Positions 55,310-64,000 of a stretch of 64,000 nt of DNA are shown here, one piece after another. The position numbers were made by a program, and so were the translations under genes. Below the pieces are notes generated by a model. It made no database searches, was not told the origin of the DNA, and saw nothing but the letters and a program-made list of their open reading frames with translations. The stretch lies in assembly GCF_025770765.1 (NCBI RefSeq), contig NZ_JANZKY010000007.1, positions 186,001-250,000 on the forward strand. The letters are read 5' to 3'. How positions within the stretch are numbered: the stretch's first letter is position 1; each line of letters starts with the position of its first letter. Origin of the DNA: Propionivibrio soli (GTDB lineage Bacteria > Pseudomonadota > Gammaproteobacteria > Burkholderiales > Rhodocyclaceae).

Positions 55310-56272
55310 TTATTTCTTGTTGATGCTTTCGACGACAGGCTGCAGAACTTTCATGTCGGCTTCGACCATCGCCTTGAAATCGGCGGGGTTCTTGTACTCG
55401 ATGCCGAGGAACGACTTGTTCATGAACTCCACGAACTTGGGATCCTTGACCGCCTGCGCGACGGCGTTCTCCAACACCTTGGTCACCTCGTCCGACGTCT
55501 GCGGCGGTACGGCGATGCCGCGATAGGTGCCGCAGAAGATGCTGAGACCGCGCTCCTTGAAGGTCGGTACGTCCTTCAGTCCTTCGACGCGCTTCTCGGC
55601 CATCACGGCGAGCGGGCGCAGCTTCCCGGCTTCCACCTGGGCCTTGATCTCACCCGGGTTGTAGATGCCGAAATCGGAACGCCCGCCGAGGATTTCCGTC
55701 ATTGCCGGCGCGGCACCCTGGAAGGGCACGGTAACGAAATTGACGCCAGCCTCGATGGAGAATTGCACGCCGTAGAAATTCGGGGCCGAGGCGGCAGCGA
55801 ACTTCAGCTTGCCCGGGTTGGCCTTCATCGCGGAGATCAGATCTTCGATCGTCTTGTACGACGACTCGGACGAAACCACGACCACTTCCGGATCGACGTT
55901 GACGTTGCCGACGTATTTGAAGTCGAGCGTCTTGAAGGGGGCCTGACCGAGCATCGGCAGGATGGCCACTTCACGCGTGACCATCGTGATCGTGTAGCCG
56001 TCCGGCTTGGCGCGCAGGCCTTCGTTCATGCCCACGGCGCCGGCGCCGCCCGTCTTGTTCACCACGACGACGTCCTGCTTCAGGATGTTCTTCATTGATT
56101 CGGCAAGCACGCGTCCGACAGCGTCTGTGCCGCCGCCGGCGGCGTAAGGCACGATAAGCTGAATCGGTTTGCTTGGGTACTTGTCCGCGGCTTGCGCCGT
56201 GGTCGTGAAAGCGGAGAACGCGGCCGAGATGGCCAACAGGCCGGCCGGCAACAACGACAATTTTCTTTTCAT
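55310..56272 (-). CDS. tctC: TctC/Bug-family periplasmic binding protein of second TTT
   Basis: Periplasmic receptor of 320 residues. The signal peptide ends near TTTAQAADKYPSKP, and IQLIVPYAAGGGTDAVGRVL is the characteristic first strand. The ligand-proximal segment is NPGKLKFAAASAPNFYGVQF. Gene order lyase-tctC-tctB-tctA suggests a keto-acid or sialic-acid-like carboxylate as cargo. That is inferred from the lyase and dehydrogenase upstream. Confidence 0.92.
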   Translation of the reverse strand: MKRKLSLLPAGLLAISAAFSAFTTTAQAADKYPSKPIQLIVPYAAGGGTDAVGRVLAESMKNILKQDVVVVNKTGGAGAVGMNEGLRAKPDGYTITMVTREVAILPMLGQAPFKTLDFKYVGNVNVDPEVVVVSSESSYKTIEDLISAMKANPGKLKFAAASAPNFYGVQFSIEAGVNFVTVPFQGAAPAMTEILGGRSDFGIYNPGEIKAQVEAGKLRPLAVMAEKRVEGLKDVPTFKERGLSIFCGTYRGIAVPPQTSDEVTKVLENAVAQAVKDPKFVEFMNKSFLGIEYKNPADFKAMVEADMKVLQPVVESINKK

Positions 56273-56386
56273 TTCGACACTCCTCTATCGGCTGGTTGAA
56301 TTACGGAGCGGGGGTTTGCCCGCTGGGGTTCGAACTCCGCTGGAAACACGCGGCACATGCCGCAGGCATTCCATCGCTCGGCAACG

Positions 56387-57271
56387 TCACAGGGCTTCTC
56401 CCAGATTCTTTTCGAGAATCGCCCGTACGCGCTTCTTGTCATTGTCCTGAAGCGGCTTGAACGGTCCGCGGCAGGCGCCGCAGTCGACGCCGCGCAAGGT
56501 CATCGCGTACTTGACGGCGCTGAAGACGCCAACCTCGACCATCGTCTCGATGATCTCGTTCGCTTCGCGCTGCAAGCGGAAAGCCTCGGCGTTGCGGCCC
56601 GCCTGGAACGCATCGCGGAGGATGATGAACTTTCTTGCCATGAAGTTCACCGTGCTGCCGATCATCCCCGTGGCCCCCATGGAGAGTCCGGAGAGGAAGG
56701 CTTCGTCATAACCGTTGAGCGCGATCAACTTGGGGTTGTGGGCCAGCACGCGCTCCAGTTCGTACATGTTGGTGTTCGTGTGCTTGAGCGCAACGACCCG
56801 CGGGTGCTTGAACAATTCGCGGATCGGCCCCTGCGTCATGTTGATCCCCGTAAATGCGGGGATGTTGTAGACGACGAGCGGCATATCGGAGGACTCGATC
56901 AGATCGAGGTAATACGCGATGACTTCCTCTGTCGTGTATTTGAAGTAGATCGGCGGCACGGACGATATCGCATCGGCGCCATTTGCCTTGGCGTGCAGTG
57001 TCAGGCGCCGCGCCGCGTCGGTGCCGCCAGCTCCCGTGTGCACGATGACGTTCACGCGGCCGGCCGCGTGGTCGAGTACGGTCTCGGCAACGCACTTACG
57101 TTCGTCTTCGGTGAGCAGGAACGATTCGGCAGTCGAGCCGCCGACATAAAGGCCGTCGACACCCTGATCGATTTCGAAATCGACAAGTGTCTTCAGGACG
57201 CTGTAATTGACCTCGCCGTTGGGCGCCATCGGCGTCGGCAGGGCAGGGTAGATGCCGTTCAGGTTCTTCAT
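56387..57271 (-). CDS. N-acetylneuraminate lyase-like class I aldolase (DHDPS/NAL family)
   Basis: TIM-barrel aldolase of 294 residues. The pyruvate-binding motif is GGSTAES (44-50), the catalytic tyrosine is Y135 in VYNIPAF, and the Schiff-base lysine is K163 in VALKHTN. LNGYDEAFLSGLSMGATGMI matches E. coli NanA far better than DapA. NanA releases pyruvate from N-acetylneuraminate. Other members of this subgroup act on different 2-keto-3-deoxy acids, and no nanK, nanE or sialidase gene is in view, so the natural substrate is uncertain. It lies 115 bases before tctC and 13 after the SDR. Confidence 0.85.
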   Translation of the reverse strand: MKNLNGIYPALPTPMAPNGEVNYSVLKTLVDFEIDQGVDGLYVGGSTAESFLLTEDERKCVAETVLDHAAGRVNVIVHTGAGGTDAARRLTLHAKANGADAISSVPPIYFKYTTEEVIAYYLDLIESSDMPLVVYNIPAFTGINMTQGPIRELFKHPRVVALKHTNTNMYELERVLAHNPKLIALNGYDEAFLSGLSMGATGMIGSTVNFMARKFIILRDAFQAGRNAEAFRLQREANEIIETMVEVGVFSAVKYAMTLRGVDCGACRGPFKPLQDNDKKRVRAILEKNLGEAL

Positions 57272-57284
57272 CGCGCGCTCCCGT

Positions 57285-58109
57285 TTACCAAGCCGTCCAG
57301 CCGCCGTCGACGACGAGGTTGGAGCCCGTCATGTAGCGCGATGCGTCGGACGCGAGGAAAACGAGCGCGCCGTTGAATTCGTCTTCTTCTGCCATGCGGC
57401 CCATCGGCATGCGCTGGCAATAGTTGGTCTGGAATTCCTTGTCCTGCGTGTCGCGGCGCACGCCCGACGGCGTGAGGATGTTGACGCGCACGCCCTTACG
57501 GCCCCAGTACGTGGCCAGATAACGCGTGAAGTTGTACAGGCCGGACTTCGATGCGCAGTAAGCCACCGGTTTGACGAAGGGGGTGCCGGTCTTTTCCGCC
57601 TTGTAGGCGTAGATGTCCTGAACCGGCGAGAGCATGCCGTAGATCGAACCGATGTTGATCACCGAGCCGCGCCCTTCGCGGGCCATTGCGCCGCCGATGA
57701 CCTGGCAGCACAGGAAGGTACCCGTCATGTTCACTTCAAGCACTTCACGCCACACATCTTCCGGGAATTCCTCGAACGGACCGGAGACTTCGGGCGGGGC
57801 ACTCGGCTGCGTATCGAGGCCGGCGTTATTCACCAGCACGTGCGGAACGCCCCATTTGGCGACCACTTGCTCCAGGCCGGCTTTCACGGAGGCCTTTTTC
57901 GTTATGTCTACGGGGCAGAAGATGACGCGTCCGGTATCGACTGGGAAACGCTCACGCAATACTGCTTCATCCGGGATGCGGCGGTTGAAGATGGCGACCC
58001 GCGCCCCGCGGTCGATGAGTTCCAGGGCGAACTGGCGGCCGATCTGGCCAAGGGCGCCGGTAACGACGACTATGCGGTCGGTGAGGTCGAAGACGTCTTT
58101 GCGGTTCAT
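57285..58109 (-). CDS. short-chain dehydrogenase/reductase of the NAL/TTT module
   Basis: Classical SDR of 274 residues. TGALGQIG (17-24) binds the nucleotide, NNAG is at 94-97, the catalytic serine is S155 in NIGSIYGM, and the YxxxK pair is Y184/K188. The C-terminus YMTGSNLVVDGGWTAW is typical. SIYGMLSPVQDIY resembles SDRs found in nonulosonic-acid and sugar-acid clusters. It probably oxidises the imported substrate or reduces an aldehyde product of the lyase. It lies 106 bases after the GntR regulator and 13 before the lyase gene. Confidence 0.85.
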   Translation of the reverse strand: MNRKDVFDLTDRIVVVTGALGQIGRQFALELIDRGARVAIFNRRIPDEAVLRERFPVDTGRVIFCPVDITKKASVKAGLEQVVAKWGVPHVLVNNAGLDTQPSAPPEVSGPFEEFPEDVWREVLEVNMTGTFLCCQVIGGAMAREGRGSVINIGSIYGMLSPVQDIYAYKAEKTGTPFVKPVAYCASKSGLYNFTRYLATYWGRKGVRVNILTPSGVRRDTQDKEFQTNYCQRMPMGRMAEEDEFNGALVFLASDASRYMTGSNLVVDGGWTAW

Positions 58110-58215
58110 TGGATACCTTTCTTTTCCTTTCTTGTTGCGTTGCGAGAGCCCTTCAGTGCCAGGGTAGCCGGCTACGGTTCTCGGTGTTTCGTGTCGTCGT
58201 CGGACGGGTAGGGCG

Positions 58216-58929
58216 CTATTGGCCAGCGCCGAGCGACATGTCCTCCAGCGCCTTGAACAGGTGGCTCTTCATGTAGCGCTGGGCCCCAGCCGAATCGCGT
58301 TTCTGCAAGGCGGCGACGATTTTCCGGTGCGGCCCCACGGCGTTGCGGGCGTGTGTTTCCACCCGGAACGTCCGTTCTCGGAAATCTCTGAACGCCTCGA
58401 TGACGAGGTTATTCAGGTCGATCAGGAGTAGGTTGTGGGAGGCTTCGCCGATCGCTCCGTGAAACCTCGCATCGAGGTCGCCGAGCTTTTCGCCGATGGC
58501 TTCGGTGAACGGTCCGGAAGCGAGTGTGGCTTCGTATTCCTTGCGGATGGCGTCGATCTGCGTGATGTCTTCGTCGGTGGCGCGTTCCACGGCGAGGCGC
58601 ACGGCGAGCGGCTCGAGCTGCATGCGCACTTCGATCAGGTCGGCTACTTCGGTCTTGCGGCTGCCGAGCCACGAGAGAATCCGATGCACCGGCGTTTCAA
58701 GCGTCTTGCGCTTGAGGAAGGCGCCGCGCCCCGGCTCGATCTTGACGTAGCCCATCACCTGCAGAGCCTTGATCGCTTCGCGTACCGTCGAACGGCCGAC
58801 ACGTAATTGATCGCACAGATCCATCTCGGTCGGGAGCTTGTCGCCTTCCTTGATCGCATCCGTCAAGAAGAACTTTGTCAGTTCCTTCACCACCATGTCA
58901 GTTTGCGACACGCGCTTGATCGGTTCCAT
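58216..58929 (-). CDS. GntR-family regulator, FadR/FCD subgroup
   Basis: Regulator of 237 residues. The winged helix-turn-helix is at about residues 10-75 (EGDKLPTEMDLCDQLRVGRS, TVREAIKALQVMGYV, EPGRGAFLK). The C-terminal FCD effector domain has the metal-site pattern DLDARFHGAIGEASHN. It is the promoter-proximal gene of the minus-strand NAL/TTT module and is divergent from the aldo/keto reductase. An inverted repeat lies 19 bases before its start, suggesting autoregulation. Confidence 0.9.
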   Translation of the reverse strand: MEPIKRVSQTDMVVKELTKFFLTDAIKEGDKLPTEMDLCDQLRVGRSTVREAIKALQVMGYVKIEPGRGAFLKRKTLETPVHRILSWLGSRKTEVADLIEVRMQLEPLAVRLAVERATDEDITQIDAIRKEYEATLASGPFTEAIGEKLGDLDARFHGAIGEASHNLLLIDLNNLVIEAFRDFRERTFRVETHARNAVGPHRKIVAALQKRDSAGAQRYMKSHLFKALEDMSLGAGQ

Positions 58930-58947
58930 GCCCGTCCCGTTATTTTG

Positions 58948-58960
58948 TCAGATTGTCTGA
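58948..58960. promoter_or_regulatory. candidate GntR/FCD operator
   Basis: TCAGA-TTG-TCTGA is an inverted repeat inside TTTTGTCAGATTGTCTGATG. FCD-type GntR proteins commonly bind TTGTCnGACAA-like sites. It lies 19 bases upstream of the regulator and could control both divergent transcripts. Confidence 0.5.
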
Positions 58961-59343
58961 TGTCATGCTGTCGGGCGAAAGATTAGCGCTGGTTCCGATA
59001 CGAGGTCAATCGATTTCTTGCCGTACGCCACCCTTTTTGCTCTTGTATTCCAGGTAAAACAGTTGGTTACGTTTTGTTCGTCAAGCTTTGTCGAGGGTCC
59101 GAAACGTAAGTCTCGGCCGTTGGCGAGGGTCTGGAGTCCAGATCTTTCGTCAAGAACGTCGTTGAAGCGGGGTCTTACGCGGGGACAAATGGCCGGTTTC
59201 TCTTTCTCTTTCCTGGACGTCGTTTGCGGCTGAGGGGCGACCAGGCATGCAACTGAACGGCGCTTTTCGGGTCCGTCACTCCGCGAGATACTGAAGGCCG
59301 CACCGGTCACAACCGGAGCGGCGCATCTGACGGAGGAAACGAC
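58961..59343. other. divergent intergenic region, gntR / aldo-keto reductase
   Basis: About 380 bases without a convincing gene. Just before the reductase, CACCGGTCACAACCGGAGCGG contains CCGG-N6-CCGG repeats of unknown meaning. GGAGG gives the reductase its ribosome binding site. No further copy of the GntR repeat is seen. Confidence 0.45.
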
Positions 59344-60342
59344 ATGGAATACAGAAGACTGGGCAAGACGGGATACAACGTATCGTCGGTTTCCCTCGGT
59401 ACGTGGCAAGTCGGTGGCGGCTGGGGCGAGCCTTTCGACGACGCGCTGGCCGAGCGCATCATCGAGGGAGCGATCGAACGCGGCGTGAATTTCATCGATA
59501 CGGCCGACGTGTATGGCAACCGAGCCAGTGAAGCGGCGGTCGGCCGCGTCGTCCGCCGTGTCAAGGCGCGGCATGGTGACCGGGTTTACGTGGCTACCAA
59601 GTGTGGTCGTTTCATCAACCCGCACATTGATGCAGGTTACACACCCGCTGCGTTGCGCGGTTACGTCGAAGATAGTCTCCGCAACACGGGCCTGGAGGCG
59701 CTGGACCTGATCCAGTTGCATTGTCCGCCAACGCCTGTCTATTACCGTCCGGAAATATTCGAGTTGTTCGACACACTGAAGGCCGAGGGCAAGATCCGCC
59801 AACTCGGCGTGTCGGTGGAGAAGGTCGAGGAGGCATTGAAAGCAATCGAGTACCCGAATGTCGCCACGGTCCAGATCATTTTCAACATGTTCCGCCACCG
59901 TCCTTCGGATCTGTTCTTCCGCGAGGCGGAGCGCCGCGATATCGGCATCATCGCCCGCGTGCCGCTGGCGAGTGGCCTATTGACCGGGCGGTTTGGACGC
60001 GACACGACGTTCGGCGCGGATGATCACCGAACCTTCAATCGAGAAGGGGCCGCATTCGACAAGGGCGAGACGTTTTCAGGCGTCGATTATGGTCAGGGGC
60101 TTGCCGCCGTCGAGGCGCTCAAGGCAATCCTTCCTCCGCAACCCGGCCTCGCCGCGTGGGCTCTGCGGTGGGTATTGATGTTCCCGGAAGTGTCGACGGT
60201 TATTCCGGGAGCCTCGCGCGTCGAACAGATCGAAGCCAACCTCGCCGCCGCCGACTTGCGCCCGCTAACGCCTGCGGAGATGGACGCCGTGGCTGGCGTC
60301 TACGAGCGATTGATCAAACCAAGCGTACATCACCTCTGGTAA
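59344..60342 (+). CDS. aldo/keto reductase
   Basis: NAD(P)H-dependent oxidoreductase of 332 residues in the AKR fold. The catalytic tetrad is D52 (FIDTADVYG), Y57, K86 (ATKCG) and H126 (IQLHCPP). PLASGLLTGRF and VIPGASRVEQIEANLAA are late family motifs. GGAGGAAACG precedes the ATG. Placed divergently from the GntR module, it is probably an auxiliary enzyme for the same substrate, for instance oxidising an aldose to a lactone as some sugar AKRs do. The role is inferred. Confidence 0.88.
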   Translation: MEYRRLGKTGYNVSSVSLGTWQVGGGWGEPFDDALAERIIEGAIERGVNFIDTADVYGNRASEAAVGRVVRRVKARHGDRVYVATKCGRFINPHIDAGYTPAALRGYVEDSLRNTGLEALDLIQLHCPPTPVYYRPEIFELFDTLKAEGKIRQLGVSVEKVEEALKAIEYPNVATVQIIFNMFRHRPSDLFFREAERRDIGIIARVPLASGLLTGRFGRDTTFGADDHRTFNREGAAFDKGETFSGVDYGQGLAAVEALKAILPPQPGLAAWALRWVLMFPEVSTVIPGASRVEQIEANLAAADLRPLTPAEMDAVAGVYERLIKPSVHHLW

Positions 60343-60432
60343 CGCGGTCGGCGAGCTATGGCTACGGGCTTGCTTATACCGCCGCCTATGCGGCCGGTGT
60401 GCAGCACGTGAGGTTGTGCCCGGCTTCAAAAT

Positions 60433-60515
60433 GCGGTTGAGGAGGACGCGCGCGTCCTCTTTGGGTGGAACTGTGTGGCTTCTTGCCGCAAATGCTTGCA
60501 GTCCTCCTCAACCGC
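60433..60515. repeat. 15-bp inverted repeat with nested 18-bp palindrome
   Basis: GCGGTTGAGGAGGAC (60433-60447) is exactly repeated in inverse orientation at 60501-60515. Inside the left arm begins a second perfect palindrome, GAGGACGCGCGCGTCCTC (60442-60459), followed by TTTGGG. The left arm can pair with either partner but not both, so the RNA would have two mutually exclusive folds. It lies 90 bases after the aldo/keto reductase stop. No flanking target duplication is seen, which argues against a small transposon. Confidence 0.7.
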
Positions 60516-60912
60516 GTGTTTTGGTAAATTTCTTCTGATACGGTTCGATTTCGGAACTATTTTTCGCGAATTCGTTCTGAAAGCATTGCACACGTGTGCT
60601 TCGTCTTCTAACATCAAGAAAACAGAGTGCAGAAGCGGTCTAGAAGAGCGGTGCATGAATGATAGGACTCGGGCAGGGAGTTGAAAAAAGCCAAAATTAG
60701 GCGCTAAATCCTTTTTTATAAAGGGATAAAAGAGGGCGTAAGCAACAGAGTTGAGGTCGGTCAAATCGCAGATCGTGGGCAAGAGCGGCATCCTGTAACC
60801 GGTTCGTAACCTTCGTCTGCCACGCTGTCGGCATTGGACAGGTGTGCAATCTACGAAAAGAACGGCGAACAAGATGCGAACGGTAGTCGGCGGCAATGAA
60901 TCGGGGGGAACG
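60516..60912. other. upstream region of the 3' ABC operon
   Basis: About 400 bases with no convincing gene. It contains an AT-rich patch (60690-60735) in which ATCCTTTTTTATAAAGGGAT forms an imperfect inverted repeat around TATAAA. This could be a promoter or a weak terminator. The ABC ATPase begins at 60913 after GGGGGGAA. Confidence 0.4.
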
Positions 60913-62016
<1,104 letters not shown>

Positions 62017-62086
62017 GCCGTCACCCCAACGCCTCGCGACGACTGCATTTGCAGCACGGCAGCACTCAACTCCGAAGGAGAGAACT

Positions 62087-63238
62087 ATGAAACGGTTGCA
62101 CCGAACGCTGGTCGTCTCAGCCCTTATGACGCTGGGCGTATTGTCGGGAAGCGCGAATGCGCAAGTCACGCTCAATGTCATCAGCGGCGGGTCGCAGAAC
62201 ATGGTCGACTATGTGACCGACTATCTTGGCCCGCTATTCGAGAAGCAGAATCCGGGCGTTAAGGTGAGCGTGGTCGGGACCGGCCCCGACGACGCCGGTT
62301 CGCAGAAGATGCTGGAAAAACTGCTGGCGCAGAAGAACGCGGGTCTTGCCGTATGGGATACCGACGTCATTGTCCCGAACCAGCAGAAGACGGGCGAGAT
62401 GGTCAAGGAAGGCTTGTTGATGAAGTACCGCGACAGCATTCCGACCGGCAAATACGCCATCAGCCAGTCGGCCAAGCAGGCGCTCGGCGTGAACGTCGAC
62501 GGTTACGTAATGCCGATGTTCGAAAGCCAGACGGCCCTCGCGTACAACCCGGATCTGATCAAGACGCCGCCGTCCTCCTTCGATGAATTGCGCGCCTTCG
62601 TCGCCAAGAACCCGAAGAGTTTCGGCTACAACGGGCTGAAGGGTGGCATGTCGGGCGTGGCCTTCGTCGTCGGCTGGATGTATGCCTACGGCGGCAACCC
62701 CGAGGTCATCCAGCAGGGGCCGTACGACCAGAAAGCGTTGGCCGGTTGGGACAAGGCGTTTTCCGAACTGAAGGCGTTCAACCAGCAGGTGGTGTTCACG
62801 CCGGGTAACGCGGGCACGCTCGACATGCTCAATCGCGGCGAGATCGCCATGGGCCCGGTGTGGGTGGATATGTTCCAAACGTGGAAGGCCGAAGGCCGCC
62901 TGGCGCCGAACCTGAAACTCAAGATCCTCTCGCCGGGAATGCCCGGGCAGCCTTACTACTACGCGATTCCGGCCAAGGCGAAGAACGTCGAGCTGGCGAA
63001 GAAGTTCATCGCGCTGGCGACGAGCCCCGAAGTACAGGCTGAAGGCATCGTCAAGCGCTTCAATTGGTATCCGGGCATCGATGCCAACGTCGTCAAGCCG
63101 GCACTCGATACGAAGACCTGGAACCAGCTGTTCGTCGATGTGACGCCGGAAGACCTGGCGAAGAATGCCAAGCCCTTCCCGCTGGCGCCGTTCTTCAAGG
63201 ACATGCGCGAACAATACGAAGCCAAGGTGCAAAACTGA
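62087..63238 (+). CDS. ABC importer solute-binding protein of the 3' operon
   Basis: Periplasmic binding protein of 383 residues. The signal peptide ends at GSANAQVTLNVIS. GPLFEKQNPGVKVSVVGTGP and the ALAYNPDLIKTPPSSFDELR hinge are typical of the family 1/PotD-like fold. AAGGAG lies before the ATG. Its stop overlaps the permease start by one base. The C-terminal FPLAPFFKDMREQYEAKV is ordinary. The ligand is unknown. Confidence 0.88.
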   Translation: MKRLHRTLVVSALMTLGVLSGSANAQVTLNVISGGSQNMVDYVTDYLGPLFEKQNPGVKVSVVGTGPDDAGSQKMLEKLLAQKNAGLAVWDTDVIVPNQQKTGEMVKEGLLMKYRDSIPTGKYAISQSAKQALGVNVDGYVMPMFESQTALAYNPDLIKTPPSSFDELRAFVAKNPKSFGYNGLKGGMSGVAFVVGWMYAYGGNPEVIQQGPYDQKALAGWDKAFSELKAFNQQVVFTPGNAGTLDMLNRGEIAMGPVWVDMFQTWKAEGRLAPNLKLKILSPGMPGQPYYYAIPAKAKNVELAKKFIALATSPEVQAEGIVKRFNWYPGIDANVVKPALDTKTWNQLFVDVTPEDLAKNAKPFPLAPFFKDMREQYEAKVQN

Positions 63239-64000
63239 TGGATACGCCCCGCCTGCGCAAGAATCTTCCGCTCGTAGCCCTGCTGCTGCCGGCTTTGCTG
63301 ATGGTGGGGCTGCTGTTCGTCTATCCGCTGCTGTTCTCGCTCGCCTATGCCTTTCGCAACGAAGGTACGGGCGGGTGGGATCTTAGCAACTTCACCAAGG
63401 CGTTTGCTCTCTACGGCGCCGACGTATCGCTGACGATCGGCGTCACGCTGCTGTCGACGGCGCTTGTCGGCGTGCTTGCGGTGGCGGTCGCCGGCTACCT
63501 CACGCTTGGTGAGAATCCTCGTGCCGTCGCGGTGCTGCGCTGGATCTACCGCTGGCCGATGTTCATTCCGTTCGTTGTCGCCGCACAGCTCATGCGTACT
63601 TTCCTCGCCAAGAGTGGCATGCTCAATAACACCTTGATGTCGCTTGGGCTCATCGAGCCGCTCAACGCCATGAGCCTTCTCGACTGGCGCGGCGTCGTCG
63701 TCACTTTTGTCTGGAAACAGCTGCCGTTCGCTGCCTTGCTGATTGCCGGCGCCATGGCGTCGATGGATCGATCGCTGATGGAATCGGCGCGCGGGCTCGG
63801 CGCAGGGCGCTTGCGGATCCTGATTGAAATCGTCCTTCCGCAGGTGAGCGCGACGGTTTGGGTGAGCCTCATCCTGTCGTTCGTCACCATGCTTTCCGCA
63901 CTGTCGGTGCCGATGATGATCATCGCCGGCACGCCGACCATGATCACCGTCGACATGGCGTGGCGGGTCAATTCGTACGGCGACTACGGCGTTGCCAACG
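63238..64000 (+). CDS. ABC importer permease, 5' part (cut by window end)
   Basis: The first 254 residues of an inner-membrane permease starting at ATG 63238 in TGATG, one base overlapping the binding-protein stop. It has a first membrane segment LVALLLPALLMVGLLFVYPL and several more. The EAA-type loop is read as MESARGLGAGRLRILIEIVL. The style matches PotB/CysT-like subunits. The second permease expected for this importer must lie beyond the window. Confidence 0.85.
   Translation, partial: MDTPRLRKNLPLVALLLPALLMVGLLFVYPLLFSLAYAFRNEGTGGWDLSNFTKAFALYGADVSLTIGVTLLSTALVGVLAVAVAGYLTLGENPRAVAVLRWIYRWPMFIPFVVAAQLMRTFLAKSGMLNNTLMSLGLIEPLNAMSLLDWRGVVVTFVWKQLPFAALLIAGAMASMDRSLMESARGLGAGRLRILIEIVLPQVSATVWVSLILSFVTMLSALSVPMMIIAGTPTMITVDMAWRVNSYGDYGVAN

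Noticed and set aside
56320-56350. tRNA-like GGGGTTCGAACTCC
   Set aside because: It resembles a T-arm, but no acceptor, D or anticodon stem can be built around it.
60433-60515. Inverted repeat read as ends of a small transposable element
   Set aside because: There is no target-site duplication on the flanks and no second copy in the window; a folded RNA explains the nested palindrome better.

Overview
The window is GC-rich bacterial chromosome, almost entirely given over to nutrient uptake and catabolism. Two tripartite tricarboxylate (TctABC) systems, Bug-type binding proteins, many LysR regulators and a trifunctional PutA fit a betaproteobacterium (Burkholderiales/Rhodocyclales type). That is an inference from gene content, not a measurement. 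I see no rRNA, tRNA, CRISPR array, prophage or intact insertion sequence.

Layout: (1) 1-7.9 kb, a xylose/xylo-oligosaccharide module: partial xylR, a small graveyard of three decayed sugar genes, then an ABC importer, a cytoplasmic GH43 xylosidase and its ATPase. (2) 8.1-17.1 kb, an IclR-controlled sugar-acid module: KDPG-type aldolase, PfkB kinase, TctBAC, DgoA-type aldolase, a second PfkB kinase and an SDR. It is followed by the tail of a lost tctA and an isolated FkbM methyltransferase. (3) 19.0-23.2 kb, a ferrous iron operon efeO-efeB-efeU under a Fur box. (4) 23.7-30.1 kb, two chemoreceptors, a DMT exporter and amtB. (5) 30.5-39.1 kb, a DenD-type dehydrogenase, a TIM-barrel isomerase, an amidohydrolase and a TRAP transporter, with two paralogous LysR regulators that share one operator sequence. 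(6) A lipocalin, then 40-47.8 kb: LysR, DctP, zinc dehydrogenase, Asp/Glu racemase-like protein, split transketolase, DctQM. (7) 47.9-53.2 kb, an orphan sugar-binding protein and putA. (8) 53.2-60.3 kb, GntR, SDR, NAL-type lyase and TctCBA on the minus strand, with a divergent aldo/keto reductase. (9) 60.9-64 kb, the start of another ABC importer, cut by the window edge.

The common design is a binding-protein-dependent importer, two to four soluble enzymes and one dedicated regulator per module. The most interesting parts are the two TRAP modules. Their membrane subunits are near-duplicates at identical spacing, but their binding proteins and enzymes differ. Neither enzyme set completes a pathway I can name with certainty, so each may be an undescribed sugar or sugar-acid route.
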